Below, in pieces: positions 13,612 through 21,476 of a DNA stretch of 40,336 bases (position 1 is its first letter; every line of letters starts with the position of its first letter). Source of the DNA: Haloplasmatales bacterium 4B (GTDB taxonomy: Bacteria; Bacillota_I; Bacilli_A; Haloplasmatales; Haloplasmataceae); assembly GCA_003586005.1 (NCBI GenBank), contig NSKI01000020.1:1-40336 (forward strand), in the 5' to 3' direction. The translations under genes and the position numbers were made by a program. A model generated the notes under the pieces. The model was not told the origin of the DNA. It saw only the letters and a list, made by a program, of their open reading frames with translations, and searched no databases.

Positions 13612-13893
13612 ATGGAAGTTAATAACATTACAAAGTGGAAGATTGTAACCAAACAGTGGGCAAACGCTAAAGATGTAATGGCTATTACAGGGTTTGCCAA
13701 AAGTAAATCATATCAAATAATAAATGAAATTCAGAATCAAATAGTTGAAGAAGGTAAAAAAAATATAGCTCGTGGTGTTGTCCCAATGAATTGTTTGCTA
13801 AAACATCTTGAAATATCAAAAACCGACATTTATAAGTCGGCTTTGCAAGAAAAAAATATTTTTGGATTAGGAGGGATAAATTGGAAGAATTGA
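13612..13893 (+). CDS. Small HTH protein, putative excisionase
   Basis: 93 aa from the second of two adjacent ATGs (GAGGTGGG is too close to the first). WANAKDVMAITGFAKSKSYQIINEIQNQI is a HTH-like segment similar in layout to DUF3173-type small DNA-binding proteins, followed by VVPMNCLLKHLEIS. Between cro and the antirepressor, excisionase or early regulator is plausible; not proven by sequence. Confidence 0.5.
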   Translation: MEVNNITKWKIVTKQWANAKDVMAITGFAKSKSYQIINEIQNQIVEEGKKNIARGVVPMNCLLKHLEISKTDIYKSALQEKNIFGLGGINWKN

Positions 13894-14597
13894 AAATATT
13901 CAAAAACTCCGAATTTGGCGAAGTAAGAGTTATCGAACAGAACAATGAGCCTTGGTTTGTAGCAAGTGATGTAGCATTGATTTTAGGTTATCGCACATCT
14001 AATGACATGACACGTATTCTTGATGATGATGAAAAGGGTACGCACATTATGAGCACCCCTGGTGGAAAACAAAACATGATTATTATTAACGAAAGCGGAT
14101 TATACTCATGTATTTTAAAAAGTAGGTTAGAAGGTGCTAAACAGTTTAGAAAATGGGTTACATCCGAAGTTTTACCAAGCATTCGTAAAAATGGTGGATA
14201 TATCGCTAATCAAGAAAATCTTAATGAAGATGAACTAATGGCTAGAGCGTTGATAGTTGCTCAAAGCGTAATTGATCGTAAGAGTAAACAAATAGAATTT
14301 ATGCAACCTAAAGCTGATTTTTACGATACAGTAACTCAAAGCGATGACTTAATCGACATCGGACAAGTTGCAAAGATAATCAACGTCAAAGGCATTGGAA
14401 GAAACAAGCTATTTGAAATACTAAGAAACTTAAAAGTTCTCGATCAACATAATAACCCATATCAAAAATACATAGATTCAAAATATTTCAAAGTGGTTGA
14501 AGTACCAAAGTTATCAAAAGGTGTTGTTAAAATATATCTTAAAACTTGTGTTTATCAAAAAGGTTTAAATTACATAAGAAGGTTGGTAGTAAAATGA
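13881..14597 (+). CDS. ant: BRO-N / KilA-C antirepressor
   Basis: 238 aa from a TTG start with TAGGAGGGATAAA upstream, overlapping the previous gene by 13 bases. BRO-N domain at residues ~1-110 (EPWFVASDVALILGY, INESGLYSCILKSRLEGAKQ) and an ANT/KilA-C domain from ~130 on (IDIGQVAKIINVKGIGRNKLFEILR). This domain pair is standard for phage antirepressors that relieve CI repression. It could be the target of the reverse-strand RNA just downstream. Confidence 0.9.
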   Translation: MEELKIFKNSEFGEVRVIEQNNEPWFVASDVALILGYRTSNDMTRILDDDEKGTHIMSTPGGKQNMIIINESGLYSCILKSRLEGAKQFRKWVTSEVLPSIRKNGGYIANQENLNEDELMARALIVAQSVIDRKSKQIEFMQPKADFYDTVTQSDDLIDIGQVAKIINVKGIGRNKLFEILRNLKVLDQHNNPYQKYIDSKYFKVVEVPKLSKGVVKIYLKTCVYQKGLNYIRRLVVK

Positions 14598-14737
14598 AAG
14601 TATATGAATTAATCCAGGTGTTATCTAGATATTCAGCGAACACGAAAGTTAAGTTTATGATTAACGGTGTTGAAATGGATATCGATGATATAAAAGAAAA
14701 TGAAGTTATCGGCAATGTCGAAATCATTGCAAAATAA
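14594..14737 (+). CDS. 47-aa conserved-looking small early protein
   Basis: ATG at 14594 overlaps the TGA of ant (ATGA) and has AGAAGGTTGGTAG upstream. MKVYELIQVLSRYSANTKVKF...VEMDIDDIKE is of the kind seen as small uncharacterised phage proteins. Its stop is followed immediately by the terminator of the opposing small RNA. Confidence 0.6.
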   Translation: MKVYELIQVLSRYSANTKVKFMINGVEMDIDDIKENEVIGNVEIIAK

Positions 14738-14820
14738 AAAAGAACCCTTTGCAGAGGGTCCTTAAGTGAAATAGGTTTGTGACAACCACTATTTCTATAA
14801 GACGTCTTTTTTTGACGCAC
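14736..14820 (-). ncRNA. Candidate reverse-strand small RNA behind the antirepressor operon
   Basis: On the reverse strand an extended -10 box (TGATATAAT, 14825-14833) precedes an ~85-nt stretch that folds into three hairpins: CGUC/GACG with an A7 loop; GAAAUA-GGUU / AACC-UAUUUC with loop GUCACA; and GGACCCU/AGGGUUC followed by six U (14736-14761), a strong intrinsic terminator. The forward strand has no T run after these stems, so the direction is clear. No ORF of note is inside. It could act on a message in trans or oppose forward transcription. Confidence 0.6.
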
Positions 14821-14824
14821 TTAT

Positions 14825-14833
14825 ATTATATCA
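14825..14833 (-). promoter_or_regulatory. Extended -10 promoter of the small RNA
   Basis: TGATATAAT on the reverse strand; the -35 region is poor, as is usual for extended -10 promoters. Confidence 0.55.
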
Positions 14834-14872
14834 TACGCTGTCACAAAAGAAAATATGTAAGGCGGGGATAAA

Positions 14873-15175
14873 ATGTTAAACATAGCGGAAATAATTCAAC
14901 AGATTAAAAAAATTGCACGCGAGAAAAATTTTAAAGCTTGTGGTGACATAAAAAAGTTATTGTTAAAAAACTGCGATTTTATCGCGCAGGAATATGATCC
15001 ATTTATTGGAGAGTTAAAATCGCTATATCTTAAGCAATCTAATTTTATTGTGTTCAGAGAGGAAACTACACACTGCAAAAACAATAGATTACATAATGCC
15101 TTTAAGGTCAAAGTTATTGGTCCATATCACGAACAAATATTTTACTTAAATATATTGGGACCGGTGATAGCATGA
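14873..15175 (+). CDS. Unknown early protein
   Basis: 100 aa, ATG with AAGGCGGGGATAAA upstream; its TGA overlaps the next ATG. N-terminal amphipathic helix (IAEIIQQIKKIAREKNF) and a mixed C-terminal half. No domain recognised. First gene of the tightly packed recombination/replication cluster. Confidence 0.65.
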   Translation: MLNIAEIIQQIKKIAREKNFKACGDIKKLLLKNCDFIAQEYDPFIGELKSLYLKQSNFIVFREETTHCKNNRLHNAFKVKVIGPYHEQIFYLNILGPVIA

Positions 15176-15390
15176 CAGAATATCAAAAACAACTAAAGGA
15201 ACTAGACGTTAAGGATAGAATTAGAAAAAATTTGAGTAAAATCAAGGAATTAATGCTGCGCAAAGCAAAATATAAAAGTTTAACACAGCTAAGAGCAGAC
15301 AAGAAAGATGAGTTCATTGAACTAATCAATGATCAAATCGTAGAAAAAGAAAATGAAATCTTAAAATTATTTGATGAGGTGAAAGAATGA
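15172..15390 (+). CDS. Small helical early protein
   Basis: 72 aa, coupled to both neighbours by ATGA overlaps. Entirely charged helix (KQLKELDVKDRIRKNLSKIKEL...NDQIVEKENEILKLFDEV), a probable coiled coil. Function unknown; it may assist the SbcC-like ATPase encoded two genes on. Confidence 0.65.
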   Translation: MTEYQKQLKELDVKDRIRKNLSKIKELMLRKAKYKSLTQLRADKKDEFIELINDQIVEKENEILKLFDEVKE

Positions 15391-15644
15391 CAACAGCAGA
15401 TTATTTGTCAAAACGTTATCCAACTACATGTCCTCATTGTGGGAAAGAAATTTATGCAACTAGAAATCTTGGTATGCTAGCTGGTTGGTTTGATACAGGA
15501 TTAGGAACATGCCCAAGCTGTGATATGTCATGTGAATTAGAATATGACAGAGAAAAAGATATACTTACTGCAATAGATGGGGAGAGGTCTAAAAAAATTA
15601 ACAGTCTTAAAACTGATCGAATAAAAAATAATGAAATTAATTGA
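15387..15644 (+). CDS. Zinc-ribbon protein
   Basis: 85 aa. Two Cys pairs, CPHC and CPSC, about 26 residues apart form a zinc ribbon, with an extra Cys soon after the second pair. The C-terminus is basic. Small zinc ribbons of this kind often bind nucleic acid or serve as assembly adaptors; the operon position next to the ATPase suggests a recombination or replication role. Confidence 0.65.
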   Translation: MTTADYLSKRYPTTCPHCGKEIYATRNLGMLAGWFDTGLGTCPSCDMSCELEYDREKDILTAIDGERSKKINSLKTDRIKNNEIN

Positions 15645-15653
15645 GGTGAAAGA

Positions 15654-17693
15654 ATGAAATTAACTAAAGTTCATATACAAAATTTCAAAAATCTTAAGAA
15701 CTTTATCCTGGACATTAAGGGCCAGATGAACTTTGAGTTCTTAGCAAAAAATGCATTCGGCAAAACAAGTATCGCTGATGCTATCTTCTGGGTTCTAACC
15801 GGTAAATTACTAAATGGTAGTAGCGATATAATGTCAATCAAACCTAAAGACAATAGTAGCGCTTTAGTATCAGTGGAATTATTGTTTGACACTGGTACAA
15901 GCATCATGAAAACCTATGAGGAAAATTGGGTAAAAACTAGAGGTACTAAAGAAAAACATCTAGAAGGGCACACAACGAGCTGTTTTGTTAATGGTATTAA
16001 TATCCCGGTTACAAAATTTAATGACTCACTTATGGATCAATTCAAAATTAAATTCGATGGTAAATGGAATGGCAACATATTTCAGCTGTTGCTAGACCCA
16101 TTGCTCTTCGGAATGAAGGAAGAATGGCAGAATAGACGTAAACTTGTTATTGATTTAGTTGGTGATGTTACCGATGAAGATGTATTTAATGTAAATAGCA
16201 AATTACTATCGCTTGAAAAATATTTAAATCAAGCAAACGGCAAATTTGAAGATGTTAAAAAGATCTTAAATAAAAACATAAAAAAATATACCGAGGAAGA
16301 AACAAAATTAAACGCACAGATTGAAATATTAAGCAGAGAGCAAACAGTTACAGCTGACGAATACAAATCTACTACACAAAAAATAAATGAAATAGAAGCC
16401 AATATTCAAGCTTTAAACAATAAAAAGTACCAAGAACAAAAAGATATTATTGCTGAGCGAAAAACAGAAATCGCAAATTTAAAAACTGAATTATCAGAAA
16501 TTAAACAAAAGGATCAAGAAAAATATCAAAAATCTATCGAAAAGCAACAAATAGAGTTGCAACAATTACATATTGCAAAAATGAAAACTCAAAAAGAATT
16601 ATCAGAATTAAATAATAGAATCAACAGTTTAAATAATCAGAAATCAAATTTAATTCACGAACGTAAAAACATCTTTCAAGATGTTGAAAACAATGAAGTT
16701 CAAATGCAATCATTAAGAAACAAGTGGGCAGTTGTTGACGGTTCTTCGTTTGTTGCAACTGATAGTCTAATATGTCCGCAGTGTGGGCATGATCTACATA
16801 GCGATTTGGCAGAACAGAAAAGAAAAGAGTTTAACCTTAATAAAACCGAAGAATTAGAGACTATCAAGTCTGAAGGCATAAAATTAAAAGCAACAAACGA
16901 AGAACTATTTAACTTTATAGAAATACTCAAAAAAAATGAAGAAGAACTACAAAATCAAATCGATGAGTTTACACCACAAATTAATAGCTTTAATGCGAAG
17001 ATTATTGAACTAAACAACAAAGAGTTGTCACTCAATAATTCAACGCCTGTATATAAAAAATCAAATGACGTTCTAAACTTGGAACATAAGATTCATGAGT
17101 TAGAAAATAAACCATACGCAGCAGTGGAGGATGAACAAAACATTGAAATTGAAATTAATAAATTACAACAAGAAAAACTTAATTTACAGCAAACAATCGA
17201 TAATTATAACGCTGAACAAATGAATATAAAAACTGCTGAAAGGTTAACGAATGAACTAGATAACGTTCTTACTCTAATCGCTGCGTTTGAAAGTTTACAA
17301 ATGATGTTAACCGACTTTATAAAAACTAAGTTAGACATCTTGAATGAACGTGTTGAATCAGTGTTTGGTGATATCAAATTTCAACTTGTAGAGTCAAATT
17401 TAAAAGAAGGGTCCTGGAACGAAGTTTGCTACGTTATGGATGGTGAAGTACCTTACCATAATACAAATTCAGCTCAAAAAATCCGTATCGGTATTGCAGT
17501 CTGTGAGGCAATCAAGAAGAAATTAACTATCCAAGGGTTATTTTACATCATTGACAATGGTGAACAGATAACGGATAGAGATTTCAGTCAGTTAACCAAT
17601 GACCAAACGATTAGTTTTATTGCTTATGATGTTGACCCTAAGACCACTACAGAGCCTGAGCCAGTAAATTTATTTAGTATAGAAGGTGAATAG
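15654..17693 (+). CDS. SbcC/Rad50-like AAA ATPase
   Basis: 679 aa. N-terminal IQNFKNLKNF start typical of SMC/Rad50 heads; Walker A region AKNAFGKTS (residues 31-39) lacks the first Gly of the usual motif. Long coiled coil from ~180 to ~570 interrupted by one zinc hook CPQC near residue 374. C-terminal head with NTNSAQKIRIGIAVCEAI (ABC signature region) and LFYIIDNGEQI (Walker B type; D-N in place of D-E, as in phage relatives). Phages pair such ATPases with RecT recombinases. It probably tethers or processes DNA ends; no nuclease partner of the SbcD type is evident nearby. Confidence 0.85.
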   Translation: MKLTKVHIQNFKNLKNFILDIKGQMNFEFLAKNAFGKTSIADAIFWVLTGKLLNGSSDIMSIKPKDNSSALVSVELLFDTGTSIMKTYEENWVKTRGTKEKHLEGHTTSCFVNGINIPVTKFNDSLMDQFKIKFDGKWNGNIFQLLLDPLLFGMKEEWQNRRKLVIDLVGDVTDEDVFNVNSKLLSLEKYLNQANGKFEDVKKILNKNIKKYTEEETKLNAQIEILSREQTVTADEYKSTTQKINEIEANIQALNNKKYQEQKDIIAERKTEIANLKTELSEIKQKDQEKYQKSIEKQQIELQQLHIAKMKTQKELSELNNRINSLNNQKSNLIHERKNIFQDVENNEVQMQSLRNKWAVVDGSSFVATDSLICPQCGHDLHSDLAEQKRKEFNLNKTEELETIKSEGIKLKATNEELFNFIEILKKNEEELQNQIDEFTPQINSFNAKIIELNNKELSLNNSTPVYKKSNDVLNLEHKIHELENKPYAAVEDEQNIEIEINKLQQEKLNLQQTIDNYNAEQMNIKTAERLTNELDNVLTLIAAFESLQMMLTDFIKTKLDILNERVESVFGDIKFQLVESNLKEGSWNEVCYVMDGEVPYHNTNSAQKIRIGIAVCEAIKKKLTIQGLFYIIDNGEQITDRDFSQLTNDQTISFIAYDVDPKTTTEPEPVNLFSIEGE

Positions 17694-17825
17694 ATGAGCA
17701 CAGAAAGTCAATATATAATTGCCAATAATTTGAAAATAATAAATGAATTAATAAAAGAAACAAATAACTTATTAAAAATTCAAATTCAGCAAAATGAAGA
17801 AGTTTTACAGTTACTAAAAAATTAA
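17694..17825 (+). CDS. 43-aa helical peptide
   Basis: ATG directly follows the TAG of the ATPase gene; GAAGGTGA serves as ribosome site. The peptide (MSTESQYIIANNLKIINELI...) has a heptad-like pattern to its end, a short coiled coil. Unknown function. Confidence 0.55.
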   Translation: MSTESQYIIANNLKIINELIKETNNLLKIQIQQNEEVLQLLKN

Positions 17826-17849
17826 GAAATCTAAAGGAGAGTGACGTAA

Positions 17850-18029
17850 ATGTCAGAAAATAAAAATCAAATAGTTCAAAATATTATATCAAAAGCAAAA
17901 GACTTAATTATCCAGGTTGAAATGAGTAATTATCATGATATCGAATTAGGTCATAAACTTAATAACAATAAAGCATATCGAGACTTGAGAACTATAATTA
18001 TATGCAATTCAAATTTAGGAGGAAAATAA
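17850..18029 (+). CDS. 59-aa small early protein sharing its start with RecT
   Basis: ATG at 17850 with AAAGGAGAGTGACG upstream. Its first seven residues MSENKNQ echo the MPENKNQ start of the RecT gene that follows one base after the stop, and the DNA is nearly identical there, suggesting a local duplication of the gene start. The rest is helical with no known domain. Confidence 0.55.
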   Translation: MSENKNQIVQNIISKAKDLIIQVEMSNYHDIELGHKLNNNKAYRDLRTIIICNSNLGGK

Positions 18030-18030
18030 T

Positions 18031-18945
18031 ATGCCAGAAAATAAAAATCAAAAACCTAATAAAACTCAATTACAAATTCAAGAAATGAAAAATGCATTAA
18101 CTATATTGGATGAAAATGATATAGCAGATGTAATTTTAAACAAAGTAAATGAAATGCAACATACTGGTAAATTGATGTTTCCGCCAAACTATGCAGTTGG
18201 GAATGCTTTAAAATCTGCATATTTAATTATTCAAAATGTTAAAGACAAAAACGATCAACCAGCTTTAAAGGTATGCGCAAGAGAATCAATTGCATTATCC
18301 TTGCTAGATATGGTTGTTCAGGGTTTAAACCCTGCGAAAACTCAGTGCTATTTTATCGTTAGAGGTAACCAATTAACTCTAAACGTTAGTTATTTCGGAC
18401 AACAAAAAATAGCTAAAGCTGCAATACCAACTATTGGAGATATTTACGCAACAGAGATTTACGAAGGTGATGAAATAGAAATAGAAGTTGTTAATGGAAA
18501 AAAAATAGTTAAAAGTCATAAAACAAAATTTGAGAATCGAGATAATCCAGTAGTTGGAGTTTATTCAATAATTAACAATAACGGGAATTTAGATTATGAA
18601 ATTATGACTATGAAAGAAATTCAAGCAGCTTGGAATAAATCATCAACAAAAACTCAAACTGTTCATAAAGAATTTCCTCAAGAAATGGCAAAAAAATCTG
18701 TTATATACAGACATTGTAAACGCTATATAAGAACTTCTGATGACGCGAATATTTTCGCTCAAGAAGCGTACGAAAGAACAGTGGCTAACGAATACATCCG
18801 TAACGAACCAAACAATCAAATAGAACTCCAAGATGAAGTCGACAACACAGCTAATCAAGAAGAATTGATTATCGAAGGTGAATCTGTAGAAACTCCTGCA
18901 GAGCAACCTCAACAAGAAAATCCTACATCTGGTCCAGGTTTCTAA
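18031..18945 (+). CDS. recT: RecT-family single-strand annealing protein
   Basis: 304 aa with TTAGGAGGAAAAT upstream. Matches RecT throughout: KLMFPPNYAVGNALKSAYLI, an SIALSLLDMVVQGLNPAKTQCYFI segment, then LNVSYFGQQKIAKA and the NPVVGVYSII region; the last ~50 residues are an acidic, Gln/Glu-rich tail that may contact SSB. It anneals single strands for phage recombination, together with the SbcC-like ATPase and the MBL protein. Confidence 0.95.
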   Translation: MPENKNQKPNKTQLQIQEMKNALTILDENDIADVILNKVNEMQHTGKLMFPPNYAVGNALKSAYLIIQNVKDKNDQPALKVCARESIALSLLDMVVQGLNPAKTQCYFIVRGNQLTLNVSYFGQQKIAKAAIPTIGDIYATEIYEGDEIEIEVVNGKKIVKSHKTKFENRDNPVVGVYSIINNNGNLDYEIMTMKEIQAAWNKSSTKTQTVHKEFPQEMAKKSVIYRHCKRYIRTSDDANIFAQEAYERTVANEYIRNEPNNQIELQDEVDNTANQEELIIEGESVETPAEQPQQENPTSGPGF

Positions 18946-18946
18946 A

Positions 18947-19666
18947 ATGAAAATCATATGTTTAGCCTCTTCTAGTAGTGGTAATTGTTACGTCATAGAC
19001 AATGGTCAAGACAAGCTACTGCTAGAAGGGGGTATCCCCTATAAGAAAATTGTATCAAAATTAAACGAGCATAACATGAAATTAACCGATTTTGTAGGTT
19101 GTGTTGTGAGTCATTCGCATAACGATCATTCGGTAGCAATAACGGAATTAAGTAGATTCATAACAATTTATGCTAGTTTAGAAACGATTCAAGCTAAAAA
19201 AATAACGAAAAACTATAAGATTCTAACAAATGCTACTAAAACAGTTATCGGCACATATTCGGTTATTAGTTTTAACACTGAACATGATTGTCCTGGTAGT
19301 TTGGGCTTCATTGTAACCTCAAATAAGACCCGAGAATCGCTTTTATTTCTAACGGACACAAAGTATCTAAGATTCAACTTAAAAGAATTCAGGCTTGATT
19401 ACATAATGATTGAGTGCAATTATGTTCATCAACTGTTAGAAAAACAAGAAATTAATTTTGCATTAAAAAAACGATTGTTAAATAGTCACATGTCATTAAC
19501 AACGTGTATTAAAACTTTGAAGTCATTTGACTTATCAAAGTGTAAAGAAATCTATTTAATGCATCTTAGTGACCAGCGTTCTGATGAACGGCTTATGAAG
19601 AAGACTGTGGCAAGTGAGTTTGGGATTGTGACTAATATTTGCAATAAATATGGTGGAATTAAATAG
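18947..19666 (+). CDS. Metallo-beta-lactamase-fold protein (putative nuclease)
   Basis: 239 aa, starting one base after the RecT stop. Motif HSHNDH (residues 56-61) is the metal site HxHxDH; NTEHDCPGSLGF and LLFLTDTKYL provide further ligands, and a late NSHMSL/LMHLSD pair completes the fold. MBL proteins next to RecT are frequent in Firmicutes phages and may process DNA ends like an exonuclease. Substrate not shown by sequence. Confidence 0.88.
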   Translation: MKIICLASSSSGNCYVIDNGQDKLLLEGGIPYKKIVSKLNEHNMKLTDFVGCVVSHSHNDHSVAITELSRFITIYASLETIQAKKITKNYKILTNATKTVIGTYSVISFNTEHDCPGSLGFIVTSNKTRESLLFLTDTKYLRFNLKEFRLDYIMIECNYVHQLLEKQEINFALKKRLLNSHMSLTTCIKTLKSFDLSKCKEIYLMHLSDQRSDERLMKKTVASEFGIVTNICNKYGGIK

Positions 19667-19682
19667 GGAGGTAGGTGATAGG

Positions 19683-20516
19683 ATGGCGATATATAGACAG
19701 ATTCATATAAGTTTTTGGCAAGATGAATTTGTTTTAAATTTAACACCTGAAGAAAAGTATTTTTATATTTATCTTATGACAAACAGTAAAACTTCTCAAT
19801 GTGGAGTATATCAAATACCTAAAAAGGTTATGGAGTTAGAAACCGGTTATAATCGTGAAACAATTGATAAATTGCTTAATCGTTTTATCGAATATAAAAA
19901 GATTGAATATAACGAAGAAACAAGCGAAGTCAATTTAGTTAATTGGTTAAAGTACAATTCATCTAAAAGCCCTAAAGTTATTTCGTGTATTAAAAAAGAA
20001 TTAGATATAATTAAATTTTTGCCATTTAAACAATACATTATAGATAGTCTATCTATAGACTATGAAAAGACTATAGGGAAGAATAAGAATAATAACAAGA
20101 ATAATAAAAATAAAAATAATAATAAAAATAACGAAATCACAATCGAAAACATTATTGATGTTATTCAAAAAGAAATTAATCCTAACATTAATTCATTTGA
20201 ATTACAAATGATCGAAACTTGGTTTAATGAATGGAACAATAAAGAAATCATATTAGAAGCAATAAAAGAAACAGCGTTAAACAAAGCTACTTCATTAAAA
20301 TATACAGATACAATTTTAAGAAATTGGGAAAATCAAAATGTTAATTCAATTGAAAATGTAAATCGGATCAAGGCAAACTATTCTAATTTCAAAGGCAAAA
20401 AAGAAAGAGTTGTCGAGACGCCAAGTTGGATGTTAAAACACCAGCAACAAAATAAACAACAATCAGATGAGGAAGTTAACCAAGAAGAGTTAAAGACATT
20501 ATTAAATAGTTTTTAG
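19683..20516 (+). CDS. DnaD-like replication initiator
   Basis: 277 aa from the ATG at 19683 (GGGAGGTAGGTGATAGG upstream). N-terminal ~120 residues are winged-helix (QIHISFWQDEFVLNLTPEEKYFYIYL, CGVYQIPKKVMELETGYNRETI). An Asn/Lys low-complexity linker follows, then a DnaD/DnaB_2-type C-terminal domain (FELQMIETWFNEWNNKEIILEAIKETALNK...YTDTILRNW). Such proteins load helicase at the phage origin. The linker-encoding DNA carries a candidate origin. Confidence 0.88.
   Translation: MAIYRQIHISFWQDEFVLNLTPEEKYFYIYLMTNSKTSQCGVYQIPKKVMELETGYNRETIDKLLNRFIEYKKIEYNEETSEVNLVNWLKYNSSKSPKVISCIKKELDIIKFLPFKQYIIDSLSIDYEKTIGKNKNNNKNNKNKNNNKNNEITIENIIDVIQKEINPNINSFELQMIETWFNEWNNKEIILEAIKETALNKATSLKYTDTILRNWENQNVNSIENVNRIKANYSNFKGKKERVVETPSWMLKHQQQNKQQSDEEVNQEELKTLLNSF
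20044..20135. other. Candidate replication origin inside the initiator gene
   Basis: A near-perfect palindrome, ATAGTCTAT-CT-ATAGACTAT (20044-20063), is followed by another AGACTATAG (20068-20076) and then ~55 bases of almost pure A/T with no T-rich strand bias breaks. Repeats plus an easily melted tract within the initiator gene are the usual phage origin layout. Evidence is pattern only. Confidence 0.5.
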
Positions 20517-20524
20517 GAGGAATT

Positions 20525-20614
20525 ATGATACACACAATTTTAAATATAATCATAGCAATTTTAGTTTTATATATATTCATTTCAATTATTTATAATTTTA
20601 GGAGGGATGATTAA
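20525..20614 (+). CDS. 29-aa single-helix membrane peptide
   Basis: ATG with TTAGGAGGAATT upstream, a strong site. The peptide is one hydrophobic helix (ILNIIIAILVLYIFISIIY) with a basic-acidic tail (NFRRDD). Its stop abuts the next ATG, and its last codons form the next ribosome site. Function unknown. Confidence 0.6.
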   Translation: MIHTILNIIIAILVLYIFISIIYNFRRDD

Positions 20615-20752
20615 ATGCTAGAAAAACTAAAAGAACTTAAAGAAATATTAGAACATTTATCATTTACGAATATTGAGGATAAAAACAATATTGAAAAGGC
20701 ACATAATCTAGCTATTGAATTGATTGAAGAAGTCAAGGAGGAAGATGAATAA
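20615..20752 (+). CDS. 45-aa acidic helical protein
   Basis: Starts one base after the previous stop with TTAGGAGGGATGA upstream. Leu/Glu/Lys-rich amphipathic helices (MLEKLKELKEILEHL). No family recognised. Confidence 0.55.
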   Translation: MLEKLKELKEILEHLSFTNIEDKNNIEKAHNLAIELIEEVKEEDE

Positions 20753-20753
20753 A

Positions 20754-21047
20754 ATGTTTGAACAAACATCAATAACATGGTTATTATTCTTTCTGATTTT
20801 AGTAATGGGGATATTGATTGGTTATGTATTGTGCAAAATTAGGGGTGCAACCCTATTTATGATCAACAACAACCTAGCTAAAAAATTAAAGAAAGAACAT
20901 CAAGAAAAAATTGAAGCTTTAGAAGAAAATGCAATAACTAACTTAGTTTGTAAAACGCAAGCCATGGTAATAAAAGAGCAAGAAAGACAATTAAAACTAG
21001 AGAGGGAAGGGATATTTAAATGTCAAAATATAAAAAAGGATTTGTAA
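20754..21047 (+). CDS. Membrane-anchored coiled-coil protein
   Basis: 97 aa from the ATG at 20754; the AAGGAGG site lies 12 bases upstream, rather far. Hydrophobic segment at residues ~8-27 (WLLFFLILVMGILIGYVL), then a Lys/Glu-rich coiled coil. Function unknown; overlaps the next gene by 28 bases. Confidence 0.55.
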   Translation: MFEQTSITWLLFFLILVMGILIGYVLCKIRGATLFMINNNLAKKLKKEHQEKIEALEENAITNLVCKTQAMVIKEQERQLKLEREGIFKCQNIKKDL

Positions 21048-21238
21048 AAGAAATATCTAATAATCACGTGATAGTTGAGTGTCCTAATCTTAAATATAAT
21101 AATAAGGAAATATGTGGCGAATTAAACGAATTTAAACGATGTCATAACGATGAAGGCACATATGTACAACAATGTAAAAAATGTGGGAATAAATTTATGT
21201 ATGAGGTCGATTTATCGCAAATTTATAAGGGGGAATAA
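21020..21238 (+). CDS. Small Cys-containing protein, possible zinc finger
   Basis: 72 aa with GAGAGGGAAGGGA upstream. Cys residues sit at CPNLKYNNKEIC and as QQCKKCGNKF; with a nearby Cys-His they could bind one zinc. Unknown function, early operon. Confidence 0.55.
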   Translation: MSKYKKGFVKEISNNHVIVECPNLKYNNKEICGELNEFKRCHNDEGTYVQQCKKCGNKFMYEVDLSQIYKGE

Positions 21239-21240
21239 AC

Positions 21241-21462
21241 ATGATGTCAATAGAATTCATTCACAAAGGACAAGTACTAATATATCGAGATGGCGATAAA
21301 AATGAGGCTTTAGTAAAAATTCGAAGTGTAAGGACTGACGGAGATAAAAAGTGTTTTCTAGTTAACCTATTGCAAATACGTAAGGGGCTATTTCCGAAAC
21401 GTGTATTTCAAGTGGTGATAACAGACTACAACGCTTTAAAGCAAGGGTTTTATGAGGTGTGA
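21241..21462 (+). CDS. Small beta-rich early protein
   Basis: 73 aa, ATG-ATG start with AAGGGGGAATAAAC upstream. FIHKGQVLIYRDGDKNEALVKI... alternates strands like a small barrel. No family recognised. Confidence 0.55.
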   Translation: MMSIEFIHKGQVLIYRDGDKNEALVKIRSVRTDGDKKCFLVNLLQIRKGLFPKRVFQVVITDYNALKQGFYEV

Positions 21463-21476
21463 AATAGGAGGTAAAT

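Noticed and set aside
14741-14830. Forward-strand terminator after the 47-aa gene
   Set aside because: On the forward strand the GC-rich stem is followed by CTTAAG and the T run lies inside a loop; the same bases make a proper terminator only on the reverse strand.
16354-16360. Second hammerhead core (CTGACGA)
   Set aside because: Lies in the ATPase coding frame; no GAAA strand or paired stems in suitable positions.
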